Positions 11,033 through 26,000 of a stretch of 64,000 bases of DNA are shown one piece after another. The notes beneath the pieces are model-generated. The model was given only the letters and a program-made list of their open reading frames with translations, made no database searches and was not told the DNA's origin. A program made the translations under genes and the position numbers. Origin of the DNA: Loripinus fragilis (taxonomy: Eukaryota; Mollusca; Bivalvia; Lucinida; Lucinidae); assembly GCA_964019695.1 (NCBI GenBank), contig OZ026530.1:27230108-27294107 (forward strand). The letters are read 5' to 3'. Positions within the stretch are counted from its first letter, which is position 1, and each line of letters starts with the position of its first letter.

Positions 11033-14000
11033 GTGAGTCATCAGAACATAATCAAATTTAGCACTTGCTAAATGCTACCATATTTGGACACCTTAACTAC
11101 ATATCATCTTTAGCTTCAAATTTAAACAAGCCCATTTAAAGGGGACGGCAACCCTGATGATTACAATGTTTTATATGAAAGATCTTAATAAACCATGAAG
11201 TTTGATACCAGTGTCATCTAAACTGGTTGAAAAATGTGGAAGTTGTGGCCATTTGAATATTTGCAAATGAACTGTAATGGAAGCGGCCATATTGTAGACT
11301 TAGTGATGTCACTCAGCCTAATTAATTATCTGTAATCAAAATAAAAGACAAACCAAAGGATTATTTGCATTAATCTTTAATGAAACATTTTCCTTATGTA
11401 TAAAGCTGCATATCTGCTGAATCACAGATGATGTGATATAGAAGTGATAAGTTGAAAAAATACTGAAAACTAATTAAATATTCAAAATGGTGGCTAAATG
11501 TCGGTCATATTGAATTCTTTAAATGCCCATTACTTGCCCATTTTGCAACAGATTTTGATGATACTTGTATCAAAATTCATGGTTCACAGAGCTCTTTCTG
11601 ATAAAACATACTTATCATTAGGGTTGCTGTCCCCTTTAAGTGCCTGATGAGATGTTTAAAATGTATCTGGACAGCATGGCAAATAGTGAAAAATGTGGAT
11701 CACACCTCTCCATCTGTGTTTGCAACAATTACTCTGGCCTATCAGTCCGAATGTTTATAGTTTCTTAAAATGAAAAAAAACAATGACAAAAAAAACCCAC
11801 CAAAGTTCAGATTTTAAGACAATCAAATCATGAAATTCAATTTATTACAGTGTATATCCACTTGCATGAAAAACAATGTAGATCCTAAGCAGTCAATTTC
11901 TTCCACACTGGTTGCAATTTATTCTAAATGTGGAATCTGACAACCGGGCAAAGGAAATATTATATAAATGAACTTGTTCAAGTTCTGAGTCTGACTATTT
12001 CTTTTGGAAGAAATTAAAGATCTAGGCCCGGAATTACAATGCCTCCTTAAAGTTAAGCAAGACTTAAGTTAAGTATTGATATTTCAACATGCTATATTAA
12101 ATGCTTTATAAATTGCCTCGATCGATGCAGTACTTGTGGTCAAAGTTATCATTGTGTTCTTCAGAAAAATTAAAACTATTTCCATTTTGATCAGTTTTAA
12201 ACATCAGTTTTCGCATCCTGAAAAATCAATACTTAACTTAAGTCTTCCTTAACTCTAAGGAGGCATTGTAATTCCGGGCCCTAGCCAGTATCCTGAGTTT
12301 AATAGAGAATAAGACTTCGGCATGTTCTATAAAGTGAATAACAGGGCCTAGAGGAAATTGGTGCTTAGAGGCTTGATCCAAATTGCTGTATGCTGTTGTA
12401 CATGTGGGGAAATAAATAATTCATGGTTTCAGCAAAATACTAGCTATTATATGAAATATTTGCACTTGACATTTAGACTGACACTCTAACATTTTACCAA
12501 ATTAATGATGAAATGTGGGATACTTTGTTGATGAAAATCAGAAAGCCAGTCTAACACTTGTGATTGGTGACCTAGCATTTAACAGAAATGTTAAACATCA
12601 TAAGTATTGTGGAAGAAAATATGATTAAAGTACAACTTTGAATAAAATGTAACAGCATAAGAAACACAATCAACAATGCTGTATCTCTTTTAAGTTTACA
12701 ACTTTTACAAGCAATCAGGATGCTGTGAGGCCAGAGAGTACATTTGAAGCCTCTCTGAGCAACATATATTATTATGGCAAAATAAAGAACGGGGGGCTAG
12801 TTTTAGGGGGAGACACCTAAACAGACTCACATTTAGATTTACTCCTTGATACATAAACAATTCACCCCTTTAAAACTTCATTATTACATAGTCACAGAAG
12901 CGGCCCTGGTTTAGTGGATAAACTGCTCTACTCGTAAACCAGGAATTGCCGATTTGATTCTTTGCTTCCGATGAGACTTTAAGTCTTGGACCAGTCTCTA
13001 TATGACCTTTATTGATGTGAAGCACGCTCACAGAACAAAAAAATCCTGTTATCTAAATCCTAAAAAGTTACCAATTATATAGTCATGACCAGAGACTTTG
13101 TTATACCATTTGATTAGCAGTCCATGCTTACATCTGAAATCTCAAAGAGTATAATGTTTACCTTCAGTGCTGATCTCAAATATGGATGTTACAAATAATG
13201 AAGGGGGCAAAACAATACTGCCATTGGCAAAGTTTTTCATTGGAACTCTCAAATTATCTTGTGTAAAAGACATTTTATACTGAAACTGCCTTCATGAACA
13301 TGAACTTAACACACTCATAAAGAAATAACAAATCATGCATTTAATTTGTATACATGACATACAGAAGTTAATTCGCTTTGTTCTCAAGAAGCCAAAATTA
13401 AGTGTGTGAGAAAATTTAAAGGAAAACTTAACTTTGTGCCAAGAATACATAAACTAAACATTCTATTGGCAGTTACCCCTTTGTCTGTAGCGATTTTGCT
13501 GAAATGTCAGAATTTATAAATACAAAATATAAAAAATTTAAAATGCCATGTATTGATATTTGAAACATACTTTTATAAACTAAGAATATTCTACTATAGT
13601 ACTACTGAGTAATGAAAGCATCAACTTCACTAAAGATAAGGAAAGACCACTCATGACCAGTTACACACCTGTTTAATACCCCAGGTAATTGAAGATTTAC
13701 CTGTATAATCATCATTAGAGACTCCAGATGAGAGGGCCTAAAAATGCTAATCACAGACTATTTGCCTGGTTTCTTTAATACTCAGTGATATAGACTGGCT
13801 CCAGTCCTTAAACATTTTTTCTATATGATGGCTCTGTTTTACATCTGACTAGAAGCTAGATGAAGATAAAGATAATTGCAAATTCTTGAAAACAAAATAA
13901 TATTTTAGACTGTAGCCGGTTTATTGGTGATACTGTAAGTAGATCCTTTAATTTATAATATTCTGAGAAAATCAGACTCGTGAAGTGAATTATCTTATAA

Positions 14001-17000
14001 TATTGCAAGTTGCATTTCAACTTATCTGCTATGTACTTTTTAGAAGGAATAAATTGGCACTCTGAAGGTTGATTGGATTAACAGTAGCTGACTGATAAGG
14101 TGGCTTATCTCAACATCTACAGCCCACCATATGATAAGAAATGCAAAAATATAAAAGTCATGTTGAAAGAATATAGAGGAGCCAGTGTCCCACATAGGGT
14201 ACAAGTTGGCATGTGGGTATAGCAAAGATTCTAATCAGTCTACACCTTGACAGTCTGGTCAGAGTTTTGGTTTTCAGCCTGAAGAATGTTGGAACCTTGA
14301 CTACCCATAGAGTGCCCATCAAACTTTTTAAGACACTGATCAGACTCAGATGTGCAGGCTGATCTGAGTCTTTGATGGGTGCACATTTCAATTTGTACCT
14401 TTTGCTGGACACTGTCTCAGGGAGAATATTATACTATAGTGTAACAATTCTAACTCTTGGTAGTTTTATTTGATAGACATGATCAGTGCCAGCTTGTTCA
14501 GAAATTTTAAAATAATGTATCACATTCCAAAGATCAGAAGTCTTCCGGTTGGTAAACATACATGGACTGAGGTCATTTTATGCTGGTGGTCCTACAAACT
14601 TGGAGGGCAGTGGCTCAGTTGGTAGAGTGTTAGACTGGGGATCGAAGGATTGCTAGTTCGAGACTCACTGCTAGCGGAGTCACTGTGTTGTGTCTTTGAG
14701 CAAGACACTTTATCCGCTGCTTATTACTGGTTCAACCATCCCAACATGACTGAAAAATTGTTGACTGGGATGTAAAGCATCAAAACAAACAAACAAAACA
14801 ATTGACCACTGTAACTAGAAATTGTTAATATTTATAGGCATACTGTAAGTTTTAAGATTTGATTTTTAAAGTTCAGAATTTTAGATATTTTTGAATTTTT
14901 ATTCATGTAAATACTTACATATAGTATTGAGATAAATTGGGAGAGAAATCCTAGGATTTCTTAAAACTGTTGCTTGGACATGTTTTCTGATAGGGCCTGA
15001 GGGTAATATAAAATATTCATGTAATTCTATCCAACAAAAGCGGGAAACACTGTATAATGATGAGCTTTAATGTCACAAATCGTTTTATCATTATATTTGA
15101 CATTTTCCACCAATTTCACTTAGAGATCAGAGTAACTATCTCACCATTTGCTAGGGAGTTAGAGCTATTATTGACAGCATGGTCATTCTTTGTGGCACAC
15201 ATCTATGTCAATTTCTGCTGTGGAATAAAATATAAAGTTAACAAGCAAGAAGTGTAAGGGGACAATTTTCCCCATCTTCAAATGTTGTCCGGGTTTTCTG
15301 GTCTGGTTTTGTGATATAGTATAACCTTTGCAAACAGTTTGAACCCAGATCTTTACCCAGACTGTTTGCTACTCGGACAGTATTCCTAGAGTTTAAAAAA
15401 AAAAGCTAATTTGGCAGCAAAAATAATGAAAAATTTCCTGGCATGCTGAGTTAAAAAAGAAAATGATAACACTGTAACTGTTGTAAAATGGTATGGGCAC
15501 AGTTAGCCAACTGTTGTAAAATGGTATGGGCACTGCCAGCTAGCCAACTGTTGTAAAATGGTATGGCGCACAGTTAGCCAGCCGTTGTAAAATGGTATGG
15601 GCACTGTCAGTTAGCCAACTGTTGTAAAATGGTATGGGCACAGCTAGCCAACTGTTGTAAAATGGTATGGGCACTGTCAGTTAGCCAACTGTTGTAAAAT
15701 GGTATGGGCACAGCTAGCCAACTGTTGTAAAATGGTATGGGCACAGCTAGCCAACTGATGTAATATGGTATGGGCACGGCTAGCCAACTGTTGTAAAATG
15801 GTATGGGCACAGCTAGCCAACCATTGTAAAATGGTATGGGCACAGCTAGCCAACCATTGTAAAATGGTATGGGCACAGCTAGCCATCCGTTGTAAAATGG
15901 TTTGGGCACAGCTAGTCAACTGTTGTAAAATGGTAGTGGCACAGCTAGCCAACCATTGTAAAATGGTATGGGCACAGCTAGCCAACTGTTGTAAAATGGT
16001 ATGGGCACAGCTAGCCAACTGTTGTAAAATGGTATGGGCACAGCTAGCCAACCGTTGTAAAATTGTAAGGGCACAGCTAGCCAACCATTGTGAAGTGGTA
16101 TGGGCACAGCTAGCCAACCGTTGTAAAATGGTATGGGCTCAGCTAGCCAACCGTTGTAAAATGGTATGGGTACAGCTGGCCAACTGTTTTAAAATGGTAT
16201 GGTGCACAGTTAGCCAACGGTATGGCGCCCAACATGAAGTTACAATTGACCTTTAAAACAGTTGCAATACATCATTGTTTGATAAGACCATAAAGCCTTG
16301 ATGGTGGAATATATTGGAAATATTGGGGCATATCTCTGGCTTAATGTGTTATTACCAGTAAATTGAGAAACTACAATACTTGAGTCAAAAGGTAGACAGC
16401 AGTTTAAGTGAGAGATGATGTCTGTATTGGTTTACTGCCAGTGCTTTCATGGTCAATTTGAACCTTGATTGCTCTTCAAGCCTGCCAAACTGATGCTCAT
16501 CTGTGGTTTCCCCGGCTACTGGCCTGCCAAACTTGTTGATCTTTGTTTTTGTGGCCATTGTACCAAGCTTTTAACTAAGCAATACTTAAAACCTAAAAGA
16601 AGAAGAAAAAGCAGCAACAACATAAACAAGATAAAACAGGTCATTTACCAATTTTAAGACACCTGTTAAGTCATTTCTGTCCCTAGGCATAGGTTGTTTT
16701 AATCTTAGCAAACAGTGCAGACCCCAGTGAAATGCAGATAATGCTGCATTTCATATGGGTCTTCACTGTTTGCAGGGAAAAAGACTAACAGGGGCCCAGT
16801 AGCCCAGTGCCCCTAAATTTTGGGCTGGGCCCCTAAAACTAAAAGGTTAGGGGCCTAGCTTGCCCATGAAAAAAGGGTAGTATGTAAAGGTATGAAGTCT
16901 TTTCAAATCTGGCACTAGCTGTTGCAAGTTTACAAATCTCCATCCAGCTGATTCCAAATACTGTTAAATTAGTATTAATATGGTAAATAATTAGAGGAAT

Positions 17001-20000
17001 ACAGATTTTGAGGGTCTCTGACTTCAATTATGAGTAAAGCAGCAAATGCTTGGCAATGGCAACAGTTGAAATGAGTTTTTCCGAAGAATCCTGGGCCCCT
17101 TAAATATCGACTGGGCCCTCAATCATTTAGTTTCAGGGGCTCAGCTTGCTCCTGGCGAAATAAGGTTAGTCTGTATCCCTGGTTTGCCAAAGTACTCTTT
17201 TAGGGGTTTCCAGTTTACCAAGGGTTAACATCAAAACATTTAAAATTGCCTTCCTGTAGTCTAAAGGGTCTGTATTCACTGAAACTGTTTCGTGCAATTA
17301 AATTGGGTAAAAAACAGCCCACATAGAATTAGATTTTCCATCTAAAGTTTGGCAACTTTTCAGTCATTAATAACTTAATTAAGATCCTGATAAAAAGTCT
17401 TTTGAAGTAGATATAAAGCTATTCTACATGAGCTGCATTCTTACCAAACTTTGCCCAAATTGAAAATATGCCACTCATAAAAGATCAAGCATATTTAGTT
17501 TTTTGAAAGTCCATGGGTTCTACCAGATGGGCCTCGAAGCGAGAAAACCTGTCTTTGGAGTATGCAAACAACAAAGGCACAAACCAGACTTAATCAGTGC
17601 CTTTTTTGTTTTTATTTTAAGGTGCTACAAGCTAAATTTAAATTTTGTAGCTAGTCTCTGTTGCTGAGGAGACTGGTTTGAGTCTCGCTTTGTTGGAAAC
17701 CCCGAAGACAGGTTTTGTCATTATCTTTTACATGTCATTGAATACACTTGAATACAGCCTTTTACAGTTGAAGCTGGTATATGTTGAGAGCAGTGGATCT
17801 TCAGAAGCCAGCTGATCTGGATCTACACTGATTTTAAAATGGTATATTAGGACTCTTCTCTGTGCAATAAGTTTAAATTGATAGCGCCAATGGAACAGTG
17901 CAGGCCCAAATTAAATAAAATACTTGCAAAAAAAGAAAGCATGAACGGTAAAGCATGAGTATAGGTGCGGTATTAATCTGCACCGTCTTTTAGACCTATT
18001 TGTTGTTTTTGTTATTAATTTTTCAACATAGTTATTTCCATATTATATATTGAAACTATTTCTTTTCAATTTCCTTTTTTGGATTTAGTTGTAATTCAGT
18101 AAAAATGTTGAGGAAATTGATGTGGGTGTTATATCTCTTTTCACATATGAGTCGCGACATGTGATTTCCAACAATGTGGTATGTAGACCCAGACGAGCCT
18201 GTGCAGCCTCCTTTTAAGCTTAGAAACTCCAAATGATGTTCAGTCAGTAGCTTAACACTCATAGAATATTCAAGCGATTGGCAAAGGCTCTAATCAGACT
18301 GCGCGTATGCGCAGGCTGGTCTGAGCTTTTGCTGGTCGCACCTACCACATTTTTGGAAATCTCATGTCACGGCTCATATATTAACTCTTTGTATGCTGGG
18401 AAAGTTTTGCATAATTTTTGTTGTTGTCTGCTGAATTTTTGTTTTCATAATTATTTTTTCTACAAAAAATCTTTCAGGAATACCATGAGAGTGTCAAACA
18501 GTTTGGATCTAGATCAGGTCTGACATTGTACAAAGATTAGCAGCAGACGACATTAGCAAGTAAAGGGTTGATCCTTAAAAGCTGTAGTCACTTACACAGC
18601 AGATAACTCATTTTGAGTTTTAAGAGCTCTTGCTTTTCATGCAAAGCTTGATATTTCATGTAATTCATCTGCTAGACTTGACATTTCATGCTAAAAGAAA
18701 TTTCCATCACCTGCTTTTTGCCTACAAAATATGGATAAGAGTTTGCGCAAATGATCAAGAAATTCACTGCTTTGAATATCAAGAACATACAGTTAGCCCG
18801 TAGGCCATGCTGGAAGCAATGTTCTGACTGAACTACCTTAATCAACTCTTTGCCTGTTTGTATACTCAGCGTCAATGAAAAGTTACCAGTATCGAAATTT
18901 CGATATTTCGGAAAATATATAATACAGCTCTTTGGCTACTGTTACGTTGATGTTTCTGGTCAACGACAAGCTGGTTTGGAGAGGTAAAACAGTTACACGA
19001 GCCCTGGAACTATGGTGCACGTGATGCACATGCATTTTCTGTTTTTCGCAGTTTTTAAGAATTTGAAATCATCATTTTCAGAAGACAACATGCTAGCACT
19101 TTTCATTGAAAACGCCACCAAAATGGTTTAGGTTATCCCATTAAACGCATAAATTGAGGATCAAACTTAACGGTAGTACCAAAACTTTGCATTTTCCTAT
19201 ACAATGCAATGGAAACAACAGGGGTCCGTCAAGGAATGATTATAATGCATTGGGGTGTGATGGATACCATTTTCCATAGTGGTGATGCATGTGACTCTAT
19301 GCCATAAAATTGAGTGTTGAATTATCCGCAGTTCTTCGTTCAGAATGAACTAAATATTGTCCTATGTGAAGTGTATGTGATTTACTGGTAACTTTTCACT
19401 TACGTTGAGTATATTATCTGTTTATAACTTTGTAAACAGTTTGGACCTAGGCCTGATCTGGATCCAAACTGTTTGATTGTTTGATGGTATTCCTGAGAAT
19501 TTTTTTTTGCAAAAGTTAAAGTTTGGAAAAAACAGCAGATAACGAAAAGCATGCAAAATTACCCAGCATGCAAAGAGTTAAGTTTGTCAGGCATGCAGCA
19601 CATAGAAGTCTTTCTTCATTTTGGCAGAGCATATATGGGCCTCAACATGAGAAAACCTGTCTTTGGAGGGGGGGGGGGGGGAGGGAGGGAACATCACAAG
19701 GGCATCTGCGCAGTCTGATCAGTGCCTTTTTTACTTACGTTTTGGAAGGAAACATATCTAAGCTCGCCACAAGCGAAATTTCAATTTTCTATCTTGTCTC
19801 TGTAGCTGAGCAGGCGGGTTTGAATCTCACTTTGTCGGTAAACCGGAAGACAGGTTTTGTCGCGACAAGGCCCATATAGTGGTTCAGTTGGTAGAGCATT
19901 AGACTGGGGGTCAAAGGGTTGCTTAGTCCGTGACTCACCACTGGCAGTCGCTGTGTTGTGTCCTTGCGCATGACAATACTGGACTGGAAATTGTCCTGAC

Positions 20001-23000
20001 ATGACTGAAAAATTATTGACTGGGACATAAAGCATCAGAACAAACAAAATTTTCTTCATTTTGTGAGTGGGTGAATAAAACTTGATATTTTATTTGAATA
20101 TCAACCCTTATTTGGTTTTTAGGCACTTATGCTGGGTTTGTTATTGTCTGTTGACTTTTTTCAAAATCAACTGTTTCCAAAAATTTCAGAGTGTCAAACA
20201 GTTTGGATCCTGATCTGGTGGTCCAAACTTTTTGCAAAGGTTAATAACAGATGATCAAGAAATAATAAGTTTTTGTCTTTCAAGGGACAACTGCAAATTT
20301 TGGCTTTTATATGGAATGTGGTGAAATAACCTATGTAACACAATGTACCAAAATCTCTAAATGTCACATCATGCCAGCTTTTGGCAATACAAGAATATTA
20401 GAAGACAGGAATTTTACAGTGCAATTGATACAATGAAATATGAAAATAATAATTGAAGGAGCAGTTAGCCGGATCTGCTCTTAAAAACTTCTTTGTGTTG
20501 GAGTGTTACTTGTCCCAGAAGGATAGCTATGTCAGACGGAATAGCAACGAATCAATGGAGCCGAGTCGTAGCGTAAGAGGGCTGACCGTTTTGCTGATCA
20601 CGGGACTACTAATCATCCTGTTAAATGTGAAAGTTTAGTTAGCTATACAGCTCTTCATAAAGAGGACAATTAGAAACACTTGAACTGCTAAGTGAGCTGT
20701 GAAGTTCTCGTAAATTGTTTGGATATATGGACTGATCTGGAGCATTATTGTATATGAAATGTAACTGGCTTGTTTCATGCTGAGCCTCAATGATTGAATA
20801 TGGAAATTTTCTATGGAGATGCCCCTATTTCCATAATGGACGGATATATGATACCATCATTATAACTCTTGCCCATAATCTGGGAAAAGGGCATTAACTC
20901 TGTCCAGGATCTTCAAAAATGATCTTGAACTCTTGATTGGTAAGGGGTACATTTAAAAAAAAAATTAAACGGCTTTATTCTAATATTTTAACTTCTGAAT
21001 GACTGTAAAAGCAGTTGAAATGTTATGTAATAGTCATCCCGTGTTATTTTTTGCTTTAATAGCAGATCAATTTTAACTTTAAAGCATTAAAGCAATCTGA
21101 GATGGGTCCACACTATTTTAAGTAGAGACTAACTTCCAAAAGACAACATTAGAGTGTTTATCCTGGCCTTGTTGGAGCCACCTATGCAGACCACAGACCT
21201 TCATTAGCTACCATTTGTCTGTAAGACCTTTGTTTTGACTATTTTGAGTGGCCGCTTAAGACAGGTTTTACTGTACATGTAAATTGTCTGTACATGAAAT
21301 ATCAAATCCTAATTCTTCCGAATTAAGGGTTCATATAGTGTCTTCACCTAACCCCCCCCCCCACCCCCCCCCCCTACTCCCACTATTATGGGACTTTTTA
21401 TATACTGCCTGCTTGGTATCTGGTATTGCCAACAATATTAACAAGCTCATGCCTACAGTACAGGGTGGACTGTGATAGAGTGTTTTCTTAAAAATTTAAC
21501 GGATCTTGCTTGATCTGCACTGTTAGCTCATTATTTTTGAAGGGGTTGATTTTTTTTTAAAGAAAATTGACCTATTGGTTTGTTAGACTGAGGCATAATC
21601 TGAATATCTATATAAAGAATGATGCTGGCAAATATTAAAAGTACAAATGAGCGTGTCATAAAATAATAGTACTTTTGTAATCTTTTCATGTTGGGTAATT
21701 TGCATGAAATTCATGATTTTTGTCATGCTGATTTTGATTCACTCAAAATTAAATGTTTTATTACAAAATATTATTTCAGTATCAAACAGTTTGGACCCAG
21801 ATCAGGCCTGAGGACACTTGCAGATAAAGAATTATTTTGTTTGTTTTGATTCTTTACGTCCCATCAACAATCTTTCAGCTAGGCTAGGATTAATGTTCTT
21901 GCTCAAGGACACAACGACGCCGGTGAGGCTCGAACCCGCGGCCCTCTGGTCTCGAGTCAAGATAAAGAATTAAATGTGCTTAATATGACTACACTAGTTT
22001 TTGGTTCATCTTCTAGATCCGTATCAGGGATCTATATCTATATCGGGGTTCGCACAGGCTTGTTCAGTACTTGGATTTAGAGTACTTTCTTGAAAAGTCC
22101 TTGAAAACTAAATCTGCCTTGAAAAGCCCTGGAAAATCACTCAAAAGCTTTGAAAAGTCCTTGAATTCTACTATTTTCTGTAGGACTTAGCACTGTTGAT
22201 AGAAACCTAAATCAGTATAAAATTGTTGTGCCTTTATTTAATTTTATACTAATTTTCCAGTACTTAATAAATGTCTCCATGATCTCAGTCTAGCATTTCT
22301 GAAGTAGAACTTTTACACTTAGATCAGTATTTTTCATTAACTTTAAGTCCTTGAAAACTTTTGGAGAGGCTTTTAGAAGTCCTTGAATTTTACTCATACT
22401 TGTCTGTATGAGCCCTGTATTTGCATGGGAAGAGCTACAGCTCTGGTAAGAACGATTTGCCACCTGATTATACTGTATACACATGATGATCACTTGAGCC
22501 TTCACTGGTCACTACAGCTCTATCATGTCATTATAAAGTGTTTGTAATGTTCCATATGATATTGGAATGAGACTGACAGTGGCTTTTATTGTGGTTGGTC
22601 TCATTTATTCATAGTTAGCTGTCTTCATGGAGTAGCTTTGTGCAGAAATTAGAAGAGTTTGTCATTTTTGGATCTGTAATGTGGAATCAAGTGAGATATT
22701 AATTAGCAGAAAAAACATTTGGAATTAGAATGTAATCCGATTGCTTTTAAATTGGTGAAAACTCTTTTGAGTTTTGGACTTTTTGAGAGTCAAGATTCAT
22801 GTTGCTTCTTCAGCTAAGAAGTCATATCAGGCTTGCAATTTTATCTTTTTATGCAATTTTCCCCTAAAAATTAAGGAATGTATCAAACAAATATTTGTTG
22901 TGCTTTTTCCCAAGAATTAAGAGTAGTTAATTTTTTCTTGGAACACTTAACTCTTTGCATGCTGGGAAATTTTTCATGATTTTATTTTGTCATCTGCTGA

Positions 23001-26000
23001 CTTTTTTCAAAATTAACTTTTTCAAAAAATTCTTTCAGGAACACTTTCAGAATGTCAAACAGTTTGGATCCAGATCAGGGCCGACATTTTGTCGGGCCTG
23101 ATATGGGTCCAAACTGTTTGCAAAGGTTATCAGCAGATGACCTAGGAAAAAGTTATACAGCTAGAAGTTGGTTTAGAAGATGGGAAGGTTCAGATCAGGA
23201 TGTACTTCAATGTTGAGTACCACTTACCTCTGTAATGAAGGGTCAAGGGTTCATTGCTGCTTTCTCTTATTTCATGGATTAGAGCAAAGAGGATATACTG
23301 TTCATTCACGATATCTTGGCTCAAGGAAACCGTTAGGTGGATTATACCATTACATCAATATAGGTAGCTTCTTCTTAATGCTCTTAGATGAATACAGTAT
23401 TAAGCTATATACGTGATTTATTTTTCCATCAATATGTGTGGATTTCATGTTCTGCGGTTATGGTGTTCGAGTCCTATGGAATCCTTTTTTTTCGTTTTTT
23501 CACTCATATCTCGATCTCTCTCATGATTTTCATGCTCAATTATGCTTTCACTCACATTTTATTTTTACTGCGCATATTTCTCGTGGCTGTAGAAATGTCT
23601 GATAGGCAGGCTTTTCGATCCGTGTTACTGCAACTGTTACTTTAAAAGAACGCGAAGAAGATGCTGTGAATGATGTACTATTCACACACCATTATCAAAT
23701 TATAGAGAGGGAGCCAGCCAGCAAGCTGACCAGCATATCAAACAAAACGGTATCGCGCATCAAAGCTGACTCGGAGAATGCAGTCCTTGCGCCTTGGAAG
23801 CCACGAAGAGATAGGATGGAGCTTAGCGACTTTGATAAGTGTGAAACATGTATAAATTGTAAAATCATACAAATTGTAAAATCATACTCAACAAACAAGA
23901 CAACAAACTATATAATAAAAAAGATATCTTTGATTTTGGGTTTCGAACCATTATTTCTTCATTAGTGTTAAAAAAAGATATAACCAACGTGTACGTGGGC
24001 CCTAACGACTGAGCCACGAAGCCGTTTAAATATCCATTGTGATATCATTATACCGTTAATATGCATCAAACCCAATGTTCCCTTATTTGATGTAATGGTA
24101 AAATCCACCTAACGGTTTCTTTGAGCCAAGATATCGTGAATGAACAGTAGCTGGCGTTTTCAGAAATATTTGTTTTTGTCGCTGATTTTGGCTTATATAT
24201 TTTACAGGCATCTGGTCGAAATAATAATCTCCCTTTCTGGCTTAAAGTGGACAGAAAGCTCTCATAGAGACATAATCTCAGTATTAAGTGAACCACCATA
24301 GCCCTGCCAGCAAAAAAATGGTGTTTTAGCTGGCAGTGGATGGTGGTCCAACATTGTATGAGCTGTCTCAAAAAATACTCTAAAAATCTTGAAACATTAA
24401 TAGACAACACAGTCCCGCACACAAGGTTCTTATTCAGAAAGATGTCCGTTCCAAAGTTCTGCCATCTGTCCTGTTGGATATATTACAGAATGAACTAAAA
24501 GGATGTGAAAGTTTTTTCTTTAGTGAAAGATTATGCATGTCAATGTGCAGATCAAGTAATCTTGACTGTTTACTATTGCATTTGGAAAGATTATTGGAGC
24601 AAAACAGTTAAGAATGGTGTTAAGATTAATATGAGCCAATACATGACAAATTGAACAAATAACCTGTGCACCGGTGTAAATTCAGATCAGTCTGGGTTAA
24701 TAAACACAGTTAGAAATGTGTCTTCAATGTGTACTCAATGGATAGTTATGTAATAGTTATACCATGGGTTGTCTCCTGTACGTGGAGATAATCCACGAGC
24801 TTTAGCGAGTGGATTATCTTACGTACAGGTGGACAAACATGGTATAACTATTTTATACCACCAACATCAGTGTAGAGCTTGCACATCACGAGATATTTCA
24901 TGCTAAAGATGGTAAAGGTGGTATAAAAGGGCCTTATGATATCTTCACACGTTCATCTAGTGAATACACCTGCCATTTTGTTGATTGCACTCTTTCATAG
25001 AGCTCACAAATCCTGCTCAATGTCGTTTCCTTTTCCCCAAAATTGTGTGGTTGTTGTGATCTATTTATAATTATAGGGAAGTGAGTGTAAAAAACATTTC
25101 CTTGAGTTTAAGATATTTGACTTAAAATGGAGTGTCATTGAAACTGAAAGAATGTAAGAATGTTTTCCTGTTTACACTACTTCATAGGTCCAGATAAACA
25201 AAAAAAAATGGGGGTAAAATTGTGAATATTTTCTTATCTATCAGTTTAAACATTTGTTTTGGATGCTCAAAAGAAGCGTCTCAATGAGACGCTTTTTTTG
25301 GGTATCCACAACATATGTTTTGGTTGAGAAATAAGGAAATTATTTTTTAATTACATACACTTATCTAATGCAAAGGATAAATATTTTCCCAGGTTTCAGT
25401 TTATTAAATTTTTACCTTGTAGTTTGATGGAAGCTAAAACTTGTCAATGTTTTTGTCTTGAGCTTGAGTGAGTGCATTCTTGCCATGGTTAACAATCACC
25501 AACAACTGAGATCATAGTTCTTATCGTTCTTTTTCTTCTTGGGTTCTCTAGATGACTAAAATATTGTTAACTGGGCTGTTAAACACACATACATTCATAG
25601 GCAGACACTCACTACCCTTCAGAAAGGGGGAGGCCCTAATCCTATTGCCAATCATGCTTCTGTGTCATTGTACCTGATATCTTCTACAACAGGCAGGAAA
25701 CCTGGAACCCCCTCCCCCACCCTGGCAAGGGAGATACCTCAATATGGGAAAGTAAGTGGGCGGAGCTTATGCTAGATTAAATTAGACCAATGGCCAAATT
25801 AGGCTGATAAGCAGCATGATCACTGAGCTGATAATTAAGACATGTTAATTTGACAGAATGATCTCCTGTAGATGTTAACAGCTTGATGGCTATTGAGAAG
25901 GTGATAAAACAGAAGCCTTTTTTCCTTTTATAGTACCCTCCTGCCTAAGGCATCTTGAGTGGACTGAAATAAAATTGAATGAGCAAATGCTGCCATTAAT

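Noticed and set aside
15607..16256. Overlapping open frames on both strands, including a 163-codon plus-strand frame of 11-residue repeats
   Set aside because: They arise from a 33-bp minisatellite. Both strands are open for the same reason, and there is no start, splice or composition support.
23388..23965. Two plus-strand open frames inside the 852-bp inverted-repeat element, considered as a transposase
   Set aside because: They are short and hydrophobic or low-information, with no catalytic motif visible and no frame continuity between them.
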